Positions 63,152-64,000 of a DNA stretch of 64,000 bases are shown here, piece by piece. The notes under the pieces were generated by a model that did no database searches, had not been told where the DNA came from, and saw only the letters and a list, made by a program, of their open reading frames with translations. This DNA is from Luteimonas arsenica (lineage in GTDB: Bacteria; Pseudomonadota; Gammaproteobacteria; Xanthomonadales; Xanthomonadaceae), in assembly GCF_004352825.1 (NCBI RefSeq), contig NZ_SJRW01000002.1:1116001-1180000 (forward strand). Reading direction: 5' to 3'. Positions within the stretch are counted from its first letter, which is position 1. Each line of letters begins with the position of its first letter. The position numbers were made by a program, and so were the translations under genes.

Positions 63152-63768
63152 ACGCTCCGCTCCAGGTGCCCGTCGGGATGCTGGAGGCGCTGCGCGCCGC
63201 CTATGCCACGCCGGCGCGCGCCTACCACCACTTCGGCCACGTCGAGGCCCTGATGCGGCACTTCGACGAGGTCGCCGCAGGGCCCGGTTGGGCGCGGCCG
63301 CGCGAGGTCTGGCTGGCGCTGCTTTACCACGACGCGGTCTACGAGGCGGGGCGCCGGGACAACGAGGCGCGCTCGGCGACGCTGGCCGCCGCCGAGATCG
63401 CGCGCTGGATACCCGATGCCGGCGTGGACATCGAGCGCGTGGTCGAGCTGATCGAGCTCACCGCGCGCCACGGCACGCTGTCGCCCGCGGACCTGGGCGA
63501 AGGACCCGATGGCGACGACGCGCGCCGCTTCCTCGACTGCGACATGGCCATCCTCGGCGCCGATGCGGCGGACTTCGACGCCTACGATCGCGCGATCGAA
63601 GCGGAATACCGCGACGCGGTGCCGCGCTGGCTGTACCGGATCAACCGTCGCCGCTTCCTGCGCGGCCTGCTGCGCCGCGAACGCATCTACCTGAGCGACG
63701 ACTTCCATGACCGCCTGGACGTCGCCGCGCGGGCCAACCTGCGCCGGGCGGTGGGCGAGGGCGGCTGA
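63148..63768 (+). CDS. HD-superfamily metal-dependent phosphohydrolase (COG4339-type)
   Basis: 206 residues. Metal-binding residues YHHFGHV (26-32), H61-D62 (LLYHDAVYEAGRRDNEARS) and a later FLDCDMAILGA aspartate fit the predicted HD hydrolases sometimes mislabelled as NMDA receptor subunits. The substrate is not known; nucleotides are typical of the superfamily. Overlaps the spermidine-synthase-like gene by four bases (ATGA). Confidence 0.85.
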   Translation: MNAPLQVPVGMLEALRAAYATPARAYHHFGHVEALMRHFDEVAAGPGWARPREVWLALLYHDAVYEAGRRDNEARSATLAAAEIARWIPDAGVDIERVVELIELTARHGTLSPADLGEGPDGDDARRFLDCDMAILGADAADFDAYDRAIEAEYRDAVPRWLYRINRRRFLRGLLRRERIYLSDDFHDRLDVAARANLRRAVGEGG

Positions 63769-63786
63769 GCCGCGGCGCGGCGTTTT
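63769..63786 (+). terminator. Short stem-loop with T run after the HD gene
   Basis: GCCGC (63769-63773) and GCGGC (63777-63781) form a 5-bp stem with a 3-base loop, followed by G and TTTT (63783-63786). A weak intrinsic terminator. Confidence 0.4.
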
Positions 63787-63824
63787 CGCACGCCGGTAGC
63801 AGTCCGCGGGTATCCTTGGCCGCG

Positions 63825-64000
63825 ATGGCCAAGCTGCTGCTCAACATGAGGATGGTCCCGGACGACGAGGCGGACGACGTCCGCGGCTTCCTGCGCGAAC
63901 ACGGCATCGCCTTCCACGAGACCCGGCCCAGCCGCTGGGGCATTTCCTACGGCGGCATCTGGGTGTCCGAGGATGCCGACTACCCGCGTGCGCGCGGGCT
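63825..64000 (+). CDS. DUF6164 family protein (3' end outside window)
   Basis: The first 58 residues from ATG 63825: MAKLLLNMRMVPDDEADDVRGF, then REHGIAFHETRPSRWGISYGGIWV. This N-terminal pattern is that of DUF6164, small cytosolic proteins of unknown function in Xanthomonads and relatives. The frame is open at the window edge. Confidence 0.75.
   Translation, partial: MAKLLLNMRMVPDDEADDVRGFLREHGIAFHETRPSRWGISYGGIWVSEDADYPRARG

Overview
The window is a very GC-rich, densely packed bacterial chromosome segment. Its gene content points to the Lysobacteraceae/Xanthomonadaceae (Lysobacter or Luteimonas type): YihG-type acyltransferase, SstT, YaeQ, DUF3667, DUF6164, Tat-exported hydrolases, M13, M14 and M28 peptidases, and many c-di-GMP proteins. 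The assignment is inferred from families and base composition, not from a marker gene. About 60 protein genes and one tRNA tile the 64 kb. No gene-free stretch exceeds about 300 bases, and there is no IS element, prophage, CRISPR array or rRNA.

Layout. 1-9.7 kb: a DUF3667 membrane protein (cut by the window edge), a large polyproline repeat protein, an LD-carboxypeptidase, an M14 carboxypeptidase, DUF3228, a Tat-signal SDR, a Tat-signal D-aminoacylase-like amidohydrolase and small exported proteins. 10.2-13.1 kb: the most notable locus, a split borosin RiPP system. A 71-residue precursor-like protein is followed 29 bases later by an 841-residue membrane protein that joins a periplasmic TPR-like sensor, a GGDEF diguanylate cyclase and a C-terminal borosin alpha-N-methyltransferase with its Tyr/Arg/Tyr/Tyr active-site set intact. 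13-16.7 kb: M28 peptidase, lysophospholipid-type acyltransferase and small proteins. 16.8-21.5 kb: a complete selenocysteine locus, selA-selB-selC(tRNA-Sec)-selD, all on the minus strand.

21.6-30.2 kb: a membrane acyltransferase, a broken acetylpolyamine-amidohydrolase/HDAC gene, dienelactone hydrolase, YaeQ, and a LysR regulator divergent from a dioxygenase-SDR-aldo/keto reductase operon with a clear palindromic operator. 30-40 kb: Tat-exported threonine-aldolase-like enzyme, AI-2E family permease, tandem DUF1428, alpha/beta hydrolase, SstT, a periplasmic-binding/EAL protein, AzlCD and a peroxiredoxin. 40.4-44.3 kb: a translationally coupled Ca2+ P-type ATPase and Ca2+/cation exchanger. 45-48.8 kb: a three-gene overlapping operon of N-formylglutamate amidohydrolase, QEGLA-motif protein and ATP-grasp ligase.

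48.9-64 kb: M13 metallopeptidase with a clean terminator, UbiH-type hydroxylase, YjdM, HI0933-type flavoprotein, lipoprotein, a DUF1521 protein carrying the GDPH self-cleavage motif, BON-MscS channel, a propeller/GGDEF signalling protein, DksA-type zinc finger, an Arg/Gln-rich repeat protein, a spermidine-synthase-like enzyme coupled to an HD hydrolase, and a DUF6164 gene cut by the window end. Three separate proteins make or break c-di-GMP, so membrane-linked second-messenger signalling recurs in the region.
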